Below are positions 24,604-35,159 of a stretch of 64,000 nt of DNA, piece by piece. How positions within the stretch are numbered: position 1 is the stretch's first letter; each line of letters begins with the position of its first letter. The translations under genes were made by a program, and so were the position numbers. The notes under the pieces are model-generated. The model was not told the DNA's origin. It saw only the letters and a list, made by a program, of their open reading frames with translations, and searched no databases. The stretch is from Persicaria tinctoria (taxonomy: Eukaryota > Streptophyta > Magnoliopsida > Caryophyllales > Polygonaceae), in the NCBI GenBank assembly GCA_037127255.1, contig JBANSL010000013.1, positions 63,119,688 through 63,183,687 of the forward strand, read 5' to 3'.

Positions 24604-25095
24604 AAGGGTTCTATTCAGAGAACAGGTTGGTCTGTGTTCTGTTTGTACATTATGCTTTCTGCTTTGGGATCAGGTTTAAGAATCGAAAATGTCAGTTGAA
24701 CTGTAAAATTACTGAAAAGCTCCTGGGATTTATTTGGAGGGGTGATGGGAAAATAATATAAACCCCCCAAAAAAGATGCCCTTTGTTTGGCCCCTTCATC
24801 CAGTTAATGTAAATAAATTTTACTCTTCAATTTCTTTTGTGTGTCTTTTAGTTCATCACATCTGCATATGGGTGTGTTTGGAAGATTAATGCTGTATATG
24901 AATTATGAAAGGGGTTCTTCAGTTAGCTATCAGAGTTGGTTTGTGAAGTAACCTCTTAAGAAATCAATTTCCTGGAGAAATAAGAGACAGATAGTATGTC
25001 AGCTAGCGCGCATTCTTGGAGATTTGATCTAAGCAAAGATATCATCCGCAAAGCAAAACGCAAATGTGTAATGACTGAAACAGAATACAACTTTA
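24604..25095 (+). other. 3' region of the E2 gene
   Basis: Probable 3' untranslated and flanking DNA after the stop at 24601-24603. It is T-rich with AATAAA at about 24811-24816. No coding signal is seen. Confidence 0.4.
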
Positions 25096-25291
25096 GCAAA
25101 GTCCAGGAAGTTAGTAGCACTTGGTTCTGAACCAGTTTACAGACCACTGCTGCTCTTCTCTTGAATGTATTACAGGAAGTTAGTAGCAAAGTCCAGGAAG
25201 TTAGTAGCACCTGTAATACATTGAATGAAAAATGGAGAGATGTCATGCCACATTCCAAAACATTATAGGACATAAGCCAGTTTACAGACCA
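25096..25291. repeat. Scrambled local duplications, direct and inverted
   Basis: A unit around AGCAAAGTCCAGGAAGTTAG occurs at about 25095 and 25185. CCAGTTTACAGACCACTG occurs at about 25132 and 25276. TTGAATGTATTACAGG (25163) is inverted at about 25211 (CCTGTAATACATTGAA). The pattern suggests repair-driven copying of a short sequence. No gene is seen. Confidence 0.6.
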
Positions 25292-26123
25292 CTGTTGGTA
25301 TCATTACAAATACTTGTATAAGAGAAATGCTAGAACCAAGGGATTTCCAATCAGATTTAAGAATTTCTAGTGTGATGAGAAGTTGTTTGATGAGCTTGTA
25401 CAATCTGTCTGGCACACAAAGGGTAATGAAATGACACAATTTTTATTCTGATCTCCTTGATGCTAATTGGGAATGTTGTTGGTAATGCAGTCCAGAATGA
25501 AGGTCATCATGTACTACTTTTAGCTCCCTACTGTGGAATAGGTCAATCTGTTTTTTAAAAGAAGCTAATGTGATCTCATATGAAGAGTGTTTTTTGTCAG
25601 AAGAATTTGCTCAATCGGTTGAATCACACTTTCATTGCTCTTATAAGTAAGGTAGACAACCCCACATTTGTCAAAGACCTTTACAACACTTTCTTGAAGT
25701 TATGGGTGAAAAAATCCTTTTATGTTACTCTTCAAAGGAGCATTTGTGCCAGAAAGGGCACTCTCGCCTGGCGGTTTATTGGGCAATATATTTCAAATTA
25801 CCTAGGAAGTTTGTGGAGCTAGTTATGCAATGTTACCTACCTTTGTCTTGATAAATGAAGTTGCTCATGGATTTTTCAGAGGGCAAATGAGGTTGAGATA
25901 AGAATGTCCCATCTCTCCTTACTTGCTTGAACTTAAGGTATTTAAAGATTGCATTCATACTTAGGTTTGGATACAAATTATGATAAGTCTAATTGCTATA
26001 TCGTTGGGGCTAGTCGATAGAGAACAAATGAGATTGTTTAGCTGTTGGGATATCGAGAGGGAGCCCTTCTAGTTAAAATACCTTGGATGTCCTTTGAGTT
26101 GAACAAAAATTGTCATTGAAGAC

Positions 26124-27702
26124 TAGGGGTATATCCAAGCTTGGTTCGTTTGTTAAACGAGCTCGAGTCAAGCCGAGCTCAATTTTTAAATGAGCTTATT
26201 TTTTTAGGGAAATTCCGTTTGGTACCCCCTAGTTTTTGACAATTCCGGATGATGTCCCACACTTTTTTTTTGTCCGGATGGTACCCCTGAGTTTTGTCAA
26301 AAGTCCGGCTCATGCCCAAAACTCATAGTTTCTTCTTTTTAATGAATAAAACCACCCATTATTTTTATTTTTTCATAAATATGCCCATTTACTTTTAACA
26401 TTGAACAAAACTACATATTAATTAACAAAATTCAACACAAAAGTGACAAAACCAACTTTATTTTTTAAAATTTTACAAAATCACATATTATTTCCAAAAT
26501 TTTTATTGCAATATTTGTAAATGTGATTGATCAATATTTCCAAAATTTTTATTGCAATATTTCCAAAAATTTTTATTGCAATATTTTTAACACATATTAT
26601 TTTTCAAAACAATATTTAACTTATATCTCATTAACTTTAAACATTTGTAAATGTGATTGATCAATTTAACCAAATGCTTGATTATAATTTTTTTGAAAAA
26701 GAAAAGTAAATTTTATTTATTTATTTTTCTTCTTGTAAAAGAAAAATATAATTAGAGATTAATCATTCTTATTTTATTAGGTTTTATGTATTCCAAACAA
26801 AAGAAATGAATAACACCTTCTTTTATTACACAAGAAATGATTTTGTGCATTTTTTAAAGCATAAAGGGTGGTTTTACACAAAGTATGGTTTTACAAAGTA
26901 TTTTTTTATAATGTATAGGTTAACTATTTTTGTTCACATAATAAGATAGTGGATTTGTGCAAAATTTTGTAAATAATGGGTGATTATGTACATGCAATAT
27001 TTGACAAATAATGAGATTTATTTTTTATAAAATATGAAAAATATGTAACGGATCTTTTGTGTAATGTCAAAAATAATAGTTGATTTTCTTCAAAAAAAAA
27101 TTTGGAAAGAATGGGTATTTTTTGCTACAACTTTGGCAATAATGTGTGATCTTATTAATTTTAAAAAATAAAGGTGATTTTGTCAATTTTGTTTTGAATT
27201 TAGTTAAATGATAAGTAGTTTTGTTTAATGTTAAAAGTAAATGGGCATATTTATGAAAAAATAAAAATAATGGGTGGTTTTATTCATTAAAAAGAAGAAA
27301 CTATGAGTTTTGGGCATGAGCCGGACTTTTGACAAAACTCAGGGGTACCATCCGGACAAAAAAAAAGTGTAGGACACCATCCGAAATTGTCAAAAACTCG
27401 GGGGTACCAAACGGAATTTCCCTTTTTTTTATCAAGGTTGGCTTGTTTAGGAAATGAACGAGTTCGAGCCTAGCTTTTTTTTAGCTTCAAGTCGTTGTAC
27501 TTGGTCATACCATATTAACTTAAAGAAAATTTTAGAAATTCTATAATTCGAACTATTCGAGCTATTCGAGTCTAAATCGAACGAGTCGAGCTTTTAATCG
27601 AGCTTAAAATTTTATTTAAATTCGGCTTGTTTAGATAAGTGAACAAGTTCTAGTCGAGTTTTTTCGAGCCGAGCTTGAGCGAGTTCATATAACATCCCTA
27701 TT
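26124..27702. mobile_element. hAT-like non-autonomous element, itself interrupted
   Basis: It begins TAGGGGTATATCC at 26124 and ends AACATCCCTA at 27702, forming imperfect terminal inverted repeats with hAT-like TA..GGG ends. It is flanked by the perfect 8-bp duplication TTGAAGAC (26116-26123 and 27703-27710), the hAT target length. The arms are rich in CGAGCT words. The LINE reading frame resumes on the far side, confirming the borders. It has no transposase. Confidence 0.75.
26207..27422. mobile_element. Mutator-like element with ~290-bp inverted repeats
   Basis: The ends are exact inverted copies starting GGGAAATTCCGTTTGGTACC at 26207 and, inverted, at 27422. The inverted match continues with small differences for about 290 bp on each side. 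The flanks are T7A on the left and T8A on the right, compatible with an 8-9-bp duplication, as in MULEs. The interior is AT-rich, with three copies of a TTTTTATTGCAATATTT unit near 26500-26590, and no transposase is present. It sits wholly inside the hAT-like element. Confidence 0.75.
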
Positions 27703-27920
27703 GAAGACTACATTCCTCTCATGTAAAAGATTGTGAAATAACTCAACAGTTGGACTTCTAGGAACATGTCTTATGCTGCTAAATTAAGTTAATAAACGTT
27801 GTCAGTAGATGATTCCACTACAAAATGTAAGAGATCCTTATGGAGTGGTTTCCCAGATGGGGAAAGTACATGGTTGCATGGCAAAATGTAACTTGTATAT
27901 TGAAGGAGGAGTGGGGATCA

Positions 27921-27957
27921 GGGGAGGGGGGCATGCGGTGGTTCGAGCCCCCTGGAA

Positions 27958-27994
<37 letters not shown>

Positions 27995-28105
27995 ATACTG
28001 CATATATACTAAAAGAGGTCTTAATAACACAAATGTACACTACAACGCAATGGTTGAATGCATGTATGGGGAGAGTGGAGGTTAGGGGTTTGATTCCACC
28101 CTTCC
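27921..28105. other. Short non-coding stretch with TA and GTTA microsatellites
   Basis: (TA)n at about 27960-27978 is followed by repeated TTAG units at 27979-27994. No gene is seen. Confidence 0.5.
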
Positions 28106-28952
28106 ACCCCTTATTTTCATTTTTTTTTTTACCTTCTACACCCTGTTGAGCCCCCCTCTGAACAAACCGCTGGCTCCGCCCCTGATGGTTATTAGAATGG
28201 AACAAGTACATTTTTTTAAACCTAACAATGGTTATCATGAATTTGAGACCATGTACATGTGTCACGGGCTGACCAATACAAAGCTCATGCAGGCTCATTA
28301 GGAGAACAACTCCAGCTATGACATTGGAGTAGGGGTGGTCGGAGCCCCCTTTAACACCTTCAAGTCTTCAAATGACGACAGACTCCAAACTTAACTGGTT
28401 CGACTTACCTAGACATATTCGAAGGGTCAAAGATTCAAAACCTCCACTCAACTCAATTGAACTCGTTCCTTAATATCGAAAATCAACTATCCGATCATGA
28501 GACCGTAAGCCATGGCAATCTCTCGCAACACCCCTTATTTTCAATTTTTTTTACCTTCTACACCCTGTTGAGCCCCCCTCTGAACAAACCGCTGGCTCCG
28601 CCCCTGATGGTTATTAGAATGGAACAAGTACATTTTTTTAAACCTAACAATGGTTATCATGAATTTGAGACCATGTACATGTGTCACGGGCTGACCAATA
28701 CAAAGCTCATGCAGGCTCATTAGGAGAACAACTCCAGCTATGACATTGGAGTAGGGGTGGTCAGAGCCCCCTTTAACACCTTCAAGTCTTCAAATGACGA
28801 CAGACTCCAAACTTAACCGGGTCGACTTACCTAGACATATTCGAAGGGTCAAAGATTCAAAACCTCCACTCAACTCAATTGAACTCGTTCCTTAATATCG
28901 AAAATCAACTATCCGAACATGAGACCGTAAGCCATGGCAATCTCTCGCAACG
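28106..28952 (+). repeat. 424-bp tandem duplication
   Basis: The segment beginning ACCCCTTATTTTCA at 28106 repeats from 28530 to about 28952. The copies differ at only a handful of sites, for example GGTCGGAG/GGTCAGAG, CTGGTT/CCGGGT and CGATCATG/CGAACATG, plus a few bases in the T run. Open frames inside it are duplicated too and look like chance. The near identity points to a recent event. Confidence 0.85.
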
Positions 28953-30097
28953 CCCTCATCGCGACCTACACATAGTTATGATATCCAACCGCCACTTCCT
29001 CAAGATAAAACGCACACTTTATTGCGACATACACCAAGATTCTCTGACAAGATTTCGTGTCCCTACCTACTCGCCCTAACTCAATGAGCACTTGATGCAT
29101 CGAAGCACTTGTCTTGGTCACGTACATAGGGGAGAGATCGGCTAGGGGTTGGATGGAGCATTATCTTGTCAAACTTTAATCATCGTGTTTATCCTCGGAT
29201 TTCGCTTTTTTTTTTTCATCTCATGAACTTGGAAATTTGAGCATGAAACGATCCTAAATCACTCGGTTTTGTCTTCTTTTTACCCAAAATCACACAAAGG
29301 ACCATGCTAGTGATAGTGAAGACATTAAAGGAAGAAGACTTAAGAGATGCACATTAGAAAGGGACACAATTATTGAGTGTTCTAGAAGTTGTATGTCAAA
29401 AAGGACCATGTTAGCTAAATGTGTCCAAAGTTGGGATGTTCACTCAGAGAGATTCAAGATTCCCTAAAATTGGTGAAGGTCAGCTTCACACCTAAATGAG
29501 CATTAATGTGTGGGAAGTTGTCTAGTAAGTTTTTCTTTCTTCTTGGATCGTTTAGCATTTGTAATGACCACATACCATAGGATGGACGTGATCAGGCTGC
29601 AACGGAATATAAATATGAGTAAAAACACAATTGCTTAAAGGGGAAACCCTTACCAGAGTTTAATCAGGTAAAACCACAGCCTTACTAGCTTCTCACTATG
29701 AAGACTTGTGTTTATGAATCCCTACATAAAACCTAAAGTGTTTTTATGATAACAAACAAACAAATAAAGGTATTATTTGTTTGCTAAGTGATATGCAAGA
29801 AAACAGAAAATAAACTTAGCAAGGGAACTCAAGATCAAATTATGGGTAAGGACAACTTGGATTCTATTAAAGGAAACAAAAGAAGATATCATTAGGATGA
29901 AGTATACATGTGAAGGAATAGTATTATAAAGTGTAGAAGGAGTTTCAGTTCAAGGAACTGAATATGAAAGATACACAAGAGAAGCATGAAGGAGTTGACT
30001 GGAGGAGACATCAAAGTAACAAAAGATGTCAACGTACACATCATAGTGAAAGGAAATATTTCAGTGAAAGTGCAGGTCAAGTGAAGGTTTGTCTGGT
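28953..30097. other. Non-coding DNA with a minus-strand LTR-like end
   Basis: No coding region is recognised. Positions 29546-29694 match, in inverted orientation, the sequence at 31521-31680, which looks like the end of a copia-type LTR. The TRIM element at 30103 is inserted just beyond. Confidence 0.45.
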
Positions 30098-31680
30098 AGA
30101 ACTGATAAATTACGGTGGGCCATATAACCGTGGGGGGTCCACACGGCAGAGCGCATCATGCGCACCCAAGCCGAGCACACAATACCAACGGGGTTCCATC
30201 CTAAAACCAATTGGCAATAGGAGGAGTGACCCACTGACTTATATGCAAGGCTCGGGTTATCGTGTTTTTCGATGTGGGACAATCCCAAGACATCACAACA
30301 CGCCCCGACATCACAACACGCCCCCTCAAGTGCAACTGCATGGCCTCGCAATTAAGCCAGTTGCACTTGACATCTTGAGCCTTATGGCCGGCTAGGCCAA
30401 TAGATCGACCAGGGTCCCGGACCGCACCTGCTCTGATACCATGATAAATTACGGTGGGCCATATAACCGTGGGGGGTCCACACGGCAGAGCGCATCATGC
30501 GCACCCAAGTCGAGCACACAATACCAGCGGGGTTCCATCCTAAAACCAATTGGCAATAGGAGGAGTGGCCCACTGACTTATATGCAAGGCTCGGGTTATC
30601 GTGTTTTTCGATGTGGGACAATCCCAAGACATCACAACAAGAACTTGAATGTGGGAGAATCTTATGTATTATAAGACCTAATGTCAACTAAAGTGAAGAG
30701 TGAACAAAATTGGTTGTTCTAGGAATTGAGCACTTGTTGAATGGAACTGAAGAGTTGTGACAATGTTCAAGAGGAGTAAAGGTTGTGTACTTGTGTAAGT
30801 GCAAATAAGGAACATGAAGGAATCGCACACTTGTTTATCGGAATCGACAACTGACATGGAAGAAGCTGAAACCACAATCATATGGAAACTATACATTGGA
30901 GAGAACTAGAAAGCTAAACTTAATTGGGCCGAAACCCAATGGGTCAAAGAGAGGATGCTGAAGTGAAGCTTGGATTGTGGAAGAATAAAATGTTTGGATT
31001 CATTTCTTGGAGAGCAAGAAGAAGAATATTTGATTTTATCTTATATTTGGTTAAAGGCATATTTTCTTTAGGAGATTTATTCTATCTTTTTTATCTTGTA
31101 GAATCAGATTTTTTTTAGATCTTTTCTTAGTTGATTAGGTCTATGATTTCATGGTTTTTGAGTATTTAAATGGAATTGGTAGGCGTCAATTCTATTAGGG
31201 GTTTTTGTGGGGAAAATGCATAGCATAAGAGAGCTTGAAGAGGAGAAGAAAAGAAGTCAGAGTTGTCACGTGCTGAGATACAAGAAGTCGAAAAGGAAGA
31301 GATAATCATTGAAGAAGAAAGGAAGAGGATAGCGTTCCTTGGTAAAGTGGAAAGGTTTGAAAGGTATGAGTCTACTTGTTGTCATTGGTTTGTGAGTAGA
31401 ATTAACTGGTAGGCTTAGGTTTGTTTGATCTATTGGGATTCTAAGTAGTTCAATGCGTAGGTGTCTTTGTAATTGTGAAAGAATTCAATAAAATAAGTAG
31501 AACGGTCAAGTCCATACTCGTGAGAAGCTAGTAATGCGGTGGTTTTACCTAATCAACTAGTTGGTTGGTTAAGGCTTTCACTTTAAGTAATTGTGTTTTT
31601 ACTCGTGTTTATATTCTACTGTAGAGTGATCACATCCATCATGTGGTACATGGTCATTACAAATGTTAATCGATTCAACA
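29546..31680. repeat. Widely spaced inverted LTR-like copies
   Basis: The minus strand of 29546-29694 and the plus strand of 31521-31680 share GAGAAGCTAGTAA, GGTTTTACCT, AATTGTGTTTTTACTC, TGATCAC and GGTCATTACAAATG in the same order. About 1.8 kb separates them. They look like R-U5 ends of the same retrotransposon LTR family in opposite orientations. No primer-binding site follows either one. Confidence 0.55.
30103..30639 (-). mobile_element. Complete TRIM retrotransposon (537 bp)
   Basis: Two direct repeats of 198 bp (30103-30300 and 30442-30639) differ at only about three positions. On the minus strand each starts TGTTGTGATGTCTTGGG and ends AATTTATCA. The upstream LTR is followed at once by TGGTATCAGAGC (30441-30430), the initiator-Met tRNA primer site. 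A TTGAGGGGGCG purine tract precedes the downstream LTR. A perfect 5-bp duplication AGAAC flanks the element (30098-30102 and 30640-30644). The interior is only 141 bp and non-coding, so proteins must come from elsewhere. It lacks the 5S-like sequence of Cassandra TRIMs. Confidence 0.93.
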
Positions 31681-32212
31681 TTTCTTATGTTTTCCATTCT
31701 GTTTATTCCAAAGATAAATTACAAGAAAAATGGTGGTGGTGAGGGGGGGTCTTAGGAAGGAGTAGAGAAGTACATTGCCTCTAATTCACAAATTTAAAAA
31801 GTAATGTTAAAAGGCTATTTAGTATCATCTTTTTTATAGATGTTAATTACCCGATATTGAGTCTGAGTTCCCTCTAAAGTATGATCTAACCACTTTTCCT
31901 AAGCTGACAGGTACTGAACAAAGGCTCACCATTAAAAGAGTGTTTGATACTCCTATAGCAAGACTCGTTGATGTTGAAGATGTGAGAAATAATTTGACAT
32001 TGGAAGGGCACAAAAACAAGCAACTACTGTAGACAATCTCCCCTATTTTACACTACAAAGAGGAATACTATGGGACAAAGAAGAAGACATAGGGGAGCAA
32101 ATTTTACCTAATATTTCTTCTCTTCTCATATCTCTATGTAAACGACCATTTAAATGTCAAAGAGAGTTGTATATTTTCTTCTCTCCCCCTTATGGTATTC
32201 CTGTTATGACTA
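30645..32212. other. Non-coding DNA, probable old LTR material
   Basis: From 31100 to 31680 the sequence resembles a copia LTR: a leader-like TATTTAAATGG stretch, AATAAAATAAG, and an end at CATTACAAATG. From 31681 to 32212 there is no recognisable coding region. Ty3 element 3 begins at 32213. Confidence 0.4.
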
Positions 32213-32467
32213 TGTCATTTACGGGAATTGGGATGCAGTGTAATGGCCTAGATTAATTAAAGGGCTTAAATAGAGGAAAAATTGTATAAATTAGGACAAG
32301 TAATGAATAACCTATTTCCTCTCTACCTCTCTCCCTCTTTCTCTCTATCTCTCTTCTAATTCTCTTCTCCCCTATCTTCTTTCTGTTACAATCCAACAAC
32401 CCAACGACCATCATCACCATCACCGACCATCCATCACCATCGCTAGGTACAACATTGGTATCAGAAC
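32213..32467 (+). repeat. 5' LTR and primer-binding site of element 3
   Basis: The 242-bp LTR has a C/T-rich centre (CTCTCTACCTCTCTCCC) and ends ACAACA at 32454. TTGGTATCAGAAC at 32455-32467 matches the initiator-Met primer site except for one base. Confidence 0.85.
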
Positions 32468-32496
32468 CTCTTTCCGAAAGGGCACGCGGAATCACC

Positions 32497-33567
32497 ATGG
32501 CTAAAGGCACAAGATCGAAGACCTTGGAGGCGTAGTTCGCTGAATTCCGAGATGTCATGAGCGCTTTCGCATCTACAACACAGCAATCAATTTCAGATTC
32601 ACAGTCAAGACGTGAAGAACGAACGAGATTGATTGAGCAACAGGCAAAACAATTGGAGGAGTTCAAGAAATTCACCGAGCAGCAATTGGCTCAATTGACA
32701 AAGCTGGTGAGAAATCCTCCAATTAGGGACAGGATTCAAGAATCTCAGGACATGAAGGGTCGTCGTTTACAAAAGGAGTCGATCAACGATGCAGAACAAG
32801 CAAGATCGGAGCAGCACTCGTTGATGGGGTTAAGTCCTCCAAAAATGGGCATCCATGGACGGCATGTTCAATCTTCGGGGTCGTGGAATTCTCAGGGATC
32901 GAGTTCAAATTCGAGTTAGTCCAATGACAGCTTCAAAAGTAATCAGTTGCCGAAATTGGATATTCCCATTTTTTACGGCAAGAAACCACGGAGTTGGATC
33001 CGCAAGGCCGAGAATTTTTTTTCGATCTTAGCAGTTCCAGAGCACCAGAATGTGGAGATAGCTGCGATGTACCTCAATGATCGTGCAGAAATTTGGTTGC
33101 AAGGGCATATGATCCATAAACCGCGAGCCAAGTGGGGTAAATTTTGTAATGATCTGTGTGCCAGATTTGGGGAACGCCAGGAAACAGAGATCATGGCCGA
33201 GTTCTACAAATTGAGTCAAGGTGATGATCTTGAAGCATACATTGAGAAATTTGAAGATTTACGTGCGAGTATGTTGGCATTCAATCCACATCTGATAGAT
33301 TCATATTTTGTGTCAAGTTCCATTAGCGGATTAAAGGAAGAAATTTGTTCCTTAGTTCAATTGGGATGCTCGTCCTCGATGATCAAGGTTTTTGAGCAAT
33401 CTAGGTTGCATTACAAGGTTGTGCAGGCATTAATGAGACTCACAAAATTTTCTGGGAAGATAGCATCTACAGGGGGACCTTCTTTCAGACCTTCTTGGTT
33501 ACGTGATGGAGTTCCAAAGAGTGACATCAAGAAACAGGCACCTCCATTGAAGAACATCACCAACTAA
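32497..33567 (+). pseudogene. Element 3 Gag
   Basis: The frame starts MAKGTRSK at 32497, 30 bases after the primer site. It carries an in-frame TAG at 32533 and another at 32917 but is otherwise open to 33567. A Glu/Gln-rich coiled-coil-like segment (EQQAKQLEEFKKFTEQQ) precedes the capsid region, with LDIPIFYGKKPRSWI and AEIWLQGHM. A degenerate zinc knuckle (FRCGDKYFFGHKC) follows at about 33620. Two stops make it non-functional. Confidence 0.75.
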
Positions 33568-35159
33568 CTGTCTGAGGTAAACCTCAAGAAAGCCCAGGAT
33601 CTGAAGAAAGGCTTATCCTTCAGGTGCGGAGATAAGTATTTCTTTGGCCATAAATGCAAACTGAATACCTTGCACAGTTTAATGGTCCAATAAGCAAGTG
33701 AAGAAAATTTGGAAGTACTGCTACCCCCGAAATGGAACGATGATGAGGAAAAAGTTCCTGAAATCTTCGTTCATGCTCTTTCTGGGGGAGAGTCTGGGAC
33801 TACAATCAGAGTTAAAGGATATATTAAGGGGAGAGAAGTCACCATTTTGATTGATAGTGGAGCTACACATAGCTTCATGGATATTGCATTGGCTCAAGAC
33901 GCTGGGTTTAAAATTTGCAGTACTGGATTGATGATGGTAAATACACTAGCAGGCAAGATGGTGAGCAACAAGATTTGCAAGAGTTGAGAATGGGAAATGC
34001 AAGGTGGAAAATATGTTTTTGATATTCGGTTGCTAGCTATGACTGGTACTGAGATGATTTTGGGAGCTGATTGGTTGGATGGGTTCAATCCGGTTTTGTT
34101 TGACTTTCTGGTTGCCCAAATATCATTCCTTAAAAATGGCATGAAGATTGTGATTGGGTATTAAAGATGAAAGTGGGGCGTCAGAGGCTATCATTAGGAT
34201 GTTATCAGGGAAAGAATTGTGTGAATTGATCAATTCCAGGGATCATTTGTGGATTGCTGAGGTTTCACAGGGATCATGTGTGGTGCAATCATCTAGAGTC
34301 AGTCCTCATGTTGCCATTGAGAAGGTATATATTGGGGCGTTTTTCAGATGTGTTTGAGGAGCCAACTAGCCTACCTCCTGTGAGAGGGCATGAAGATGCC
34401 ATATGTCTCAAGAAAGGCACAATGCCTATTGCTAACAGGCCCTATCGATATGTGCATTTTCAGAAGGTTGAAATTTAGAAACAGGTCAGTGAAATGTTGA
34501 AAAGTGGAGTGGTTCAGCCTAGTCATAGCCCCTTTGCATCTCCAGTTCTCTTAGTTAAAAAAAAAGATGGCTCTTCGAGGATGTGTATTGATTATAGACG
34601 CCTTAACGATGCCACAATCAAGGATAAGTTTCTTATCCCTCATATTGAGGATTTACTAGACGAATTGAGAGGAGCTGTTATTTTTTCCAAGTTGGATTTG
34701 CGATCTGGATATCACCAGGTGAGGATGGTCGATAAGGATGTCGAGAAAATTGTGTTTCGCACTCACCATGGGCATTATGAGTTTCGAATGATGCCCTTTG
34801 GACTCACGAATGCTCCGGAAACCCTCCAAGCTCTCATGAATAATGTTTTCAAGGATTTTTTGAGGAAATATGTTCTCGTATTTTTCGATGATATCCTTGT
34901 GCACAGTAGTAGTCTGAAGACGAATTTACTGCACTTGCATTCAGTTTTGGAGATGCTAAGGAAACACAGGTTGTTTGCAAAGAAGTCTAAGTGTGAGTTT
35001 GGGCAACCTGAGGTTGAATACTTAGGTCATATTATTTCTGAGAAAGGTGTAGCTATTGAGCCCAAAAAAATTGAAGCTATTCTCAGTTGGCTTGTGCCTA
35101 AATCAGTAAAATCATTGAGAGGGTTTTTGGGGTTTCTGGGTACTACAGGAGGTTCATAA
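33568..35159 (+). pseudogene. Element 3 protease and reverse transcriptase
   Basis: The protease motif LIDSGATHSF is near 33850, with ILGADWL near 34065. A frame change near 34140 is followed by LPPVRGHEDAI (34370) and an in-frame stop at 34476. The RT from 34494 is open, with [22 protein letters not shown] and the catalytic FFDDILVHS near 34890. It ends at 35159, where a frameshift leads into RNase H. Confidence 0.78.

Larger units (their letters stand above)
25565..27920 (+). mobile_element. L1-type LINE reverse transcriptase remnant, interrupted
   Basis: Degenerate fragments appear in the order of a plant L1 ORF2: LNHTFIALISKVDNP (about 25620), KFVELVMQC (about 25810), INEVAHGFFRG followed by CPISPYLL (about 25850-25925), and LVKYLGCPLS (about 26080). 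The frame then breaks at 26123 and resumes at 27703 with YIPL, LNSWTSRNMSYAAKL (27760) and a GKYMVAWQNV-like C-terminal piece near 27870. The gap is filled exactly by a hAT-like element. Stops and internal deletions make it a pseudogene. L1 ORF2 normally provides endonuclease and RT for target-primed insertion; only RT and the C-terminal region remain. Confidence 0.75.

Noticed and set aside
28457..29079. Repeated 66-88-codon frames starting MNSFLNIENQL
   Set aside because: They are duplicated only because the 424-bp segment is duplicated; no family resemblance and no support for translation.
30103..30639. Cassandra-type TRIM
   Set aside because: The LTR has no 5S rRNA-like promoter sequence; only the general TRIM structure applies.
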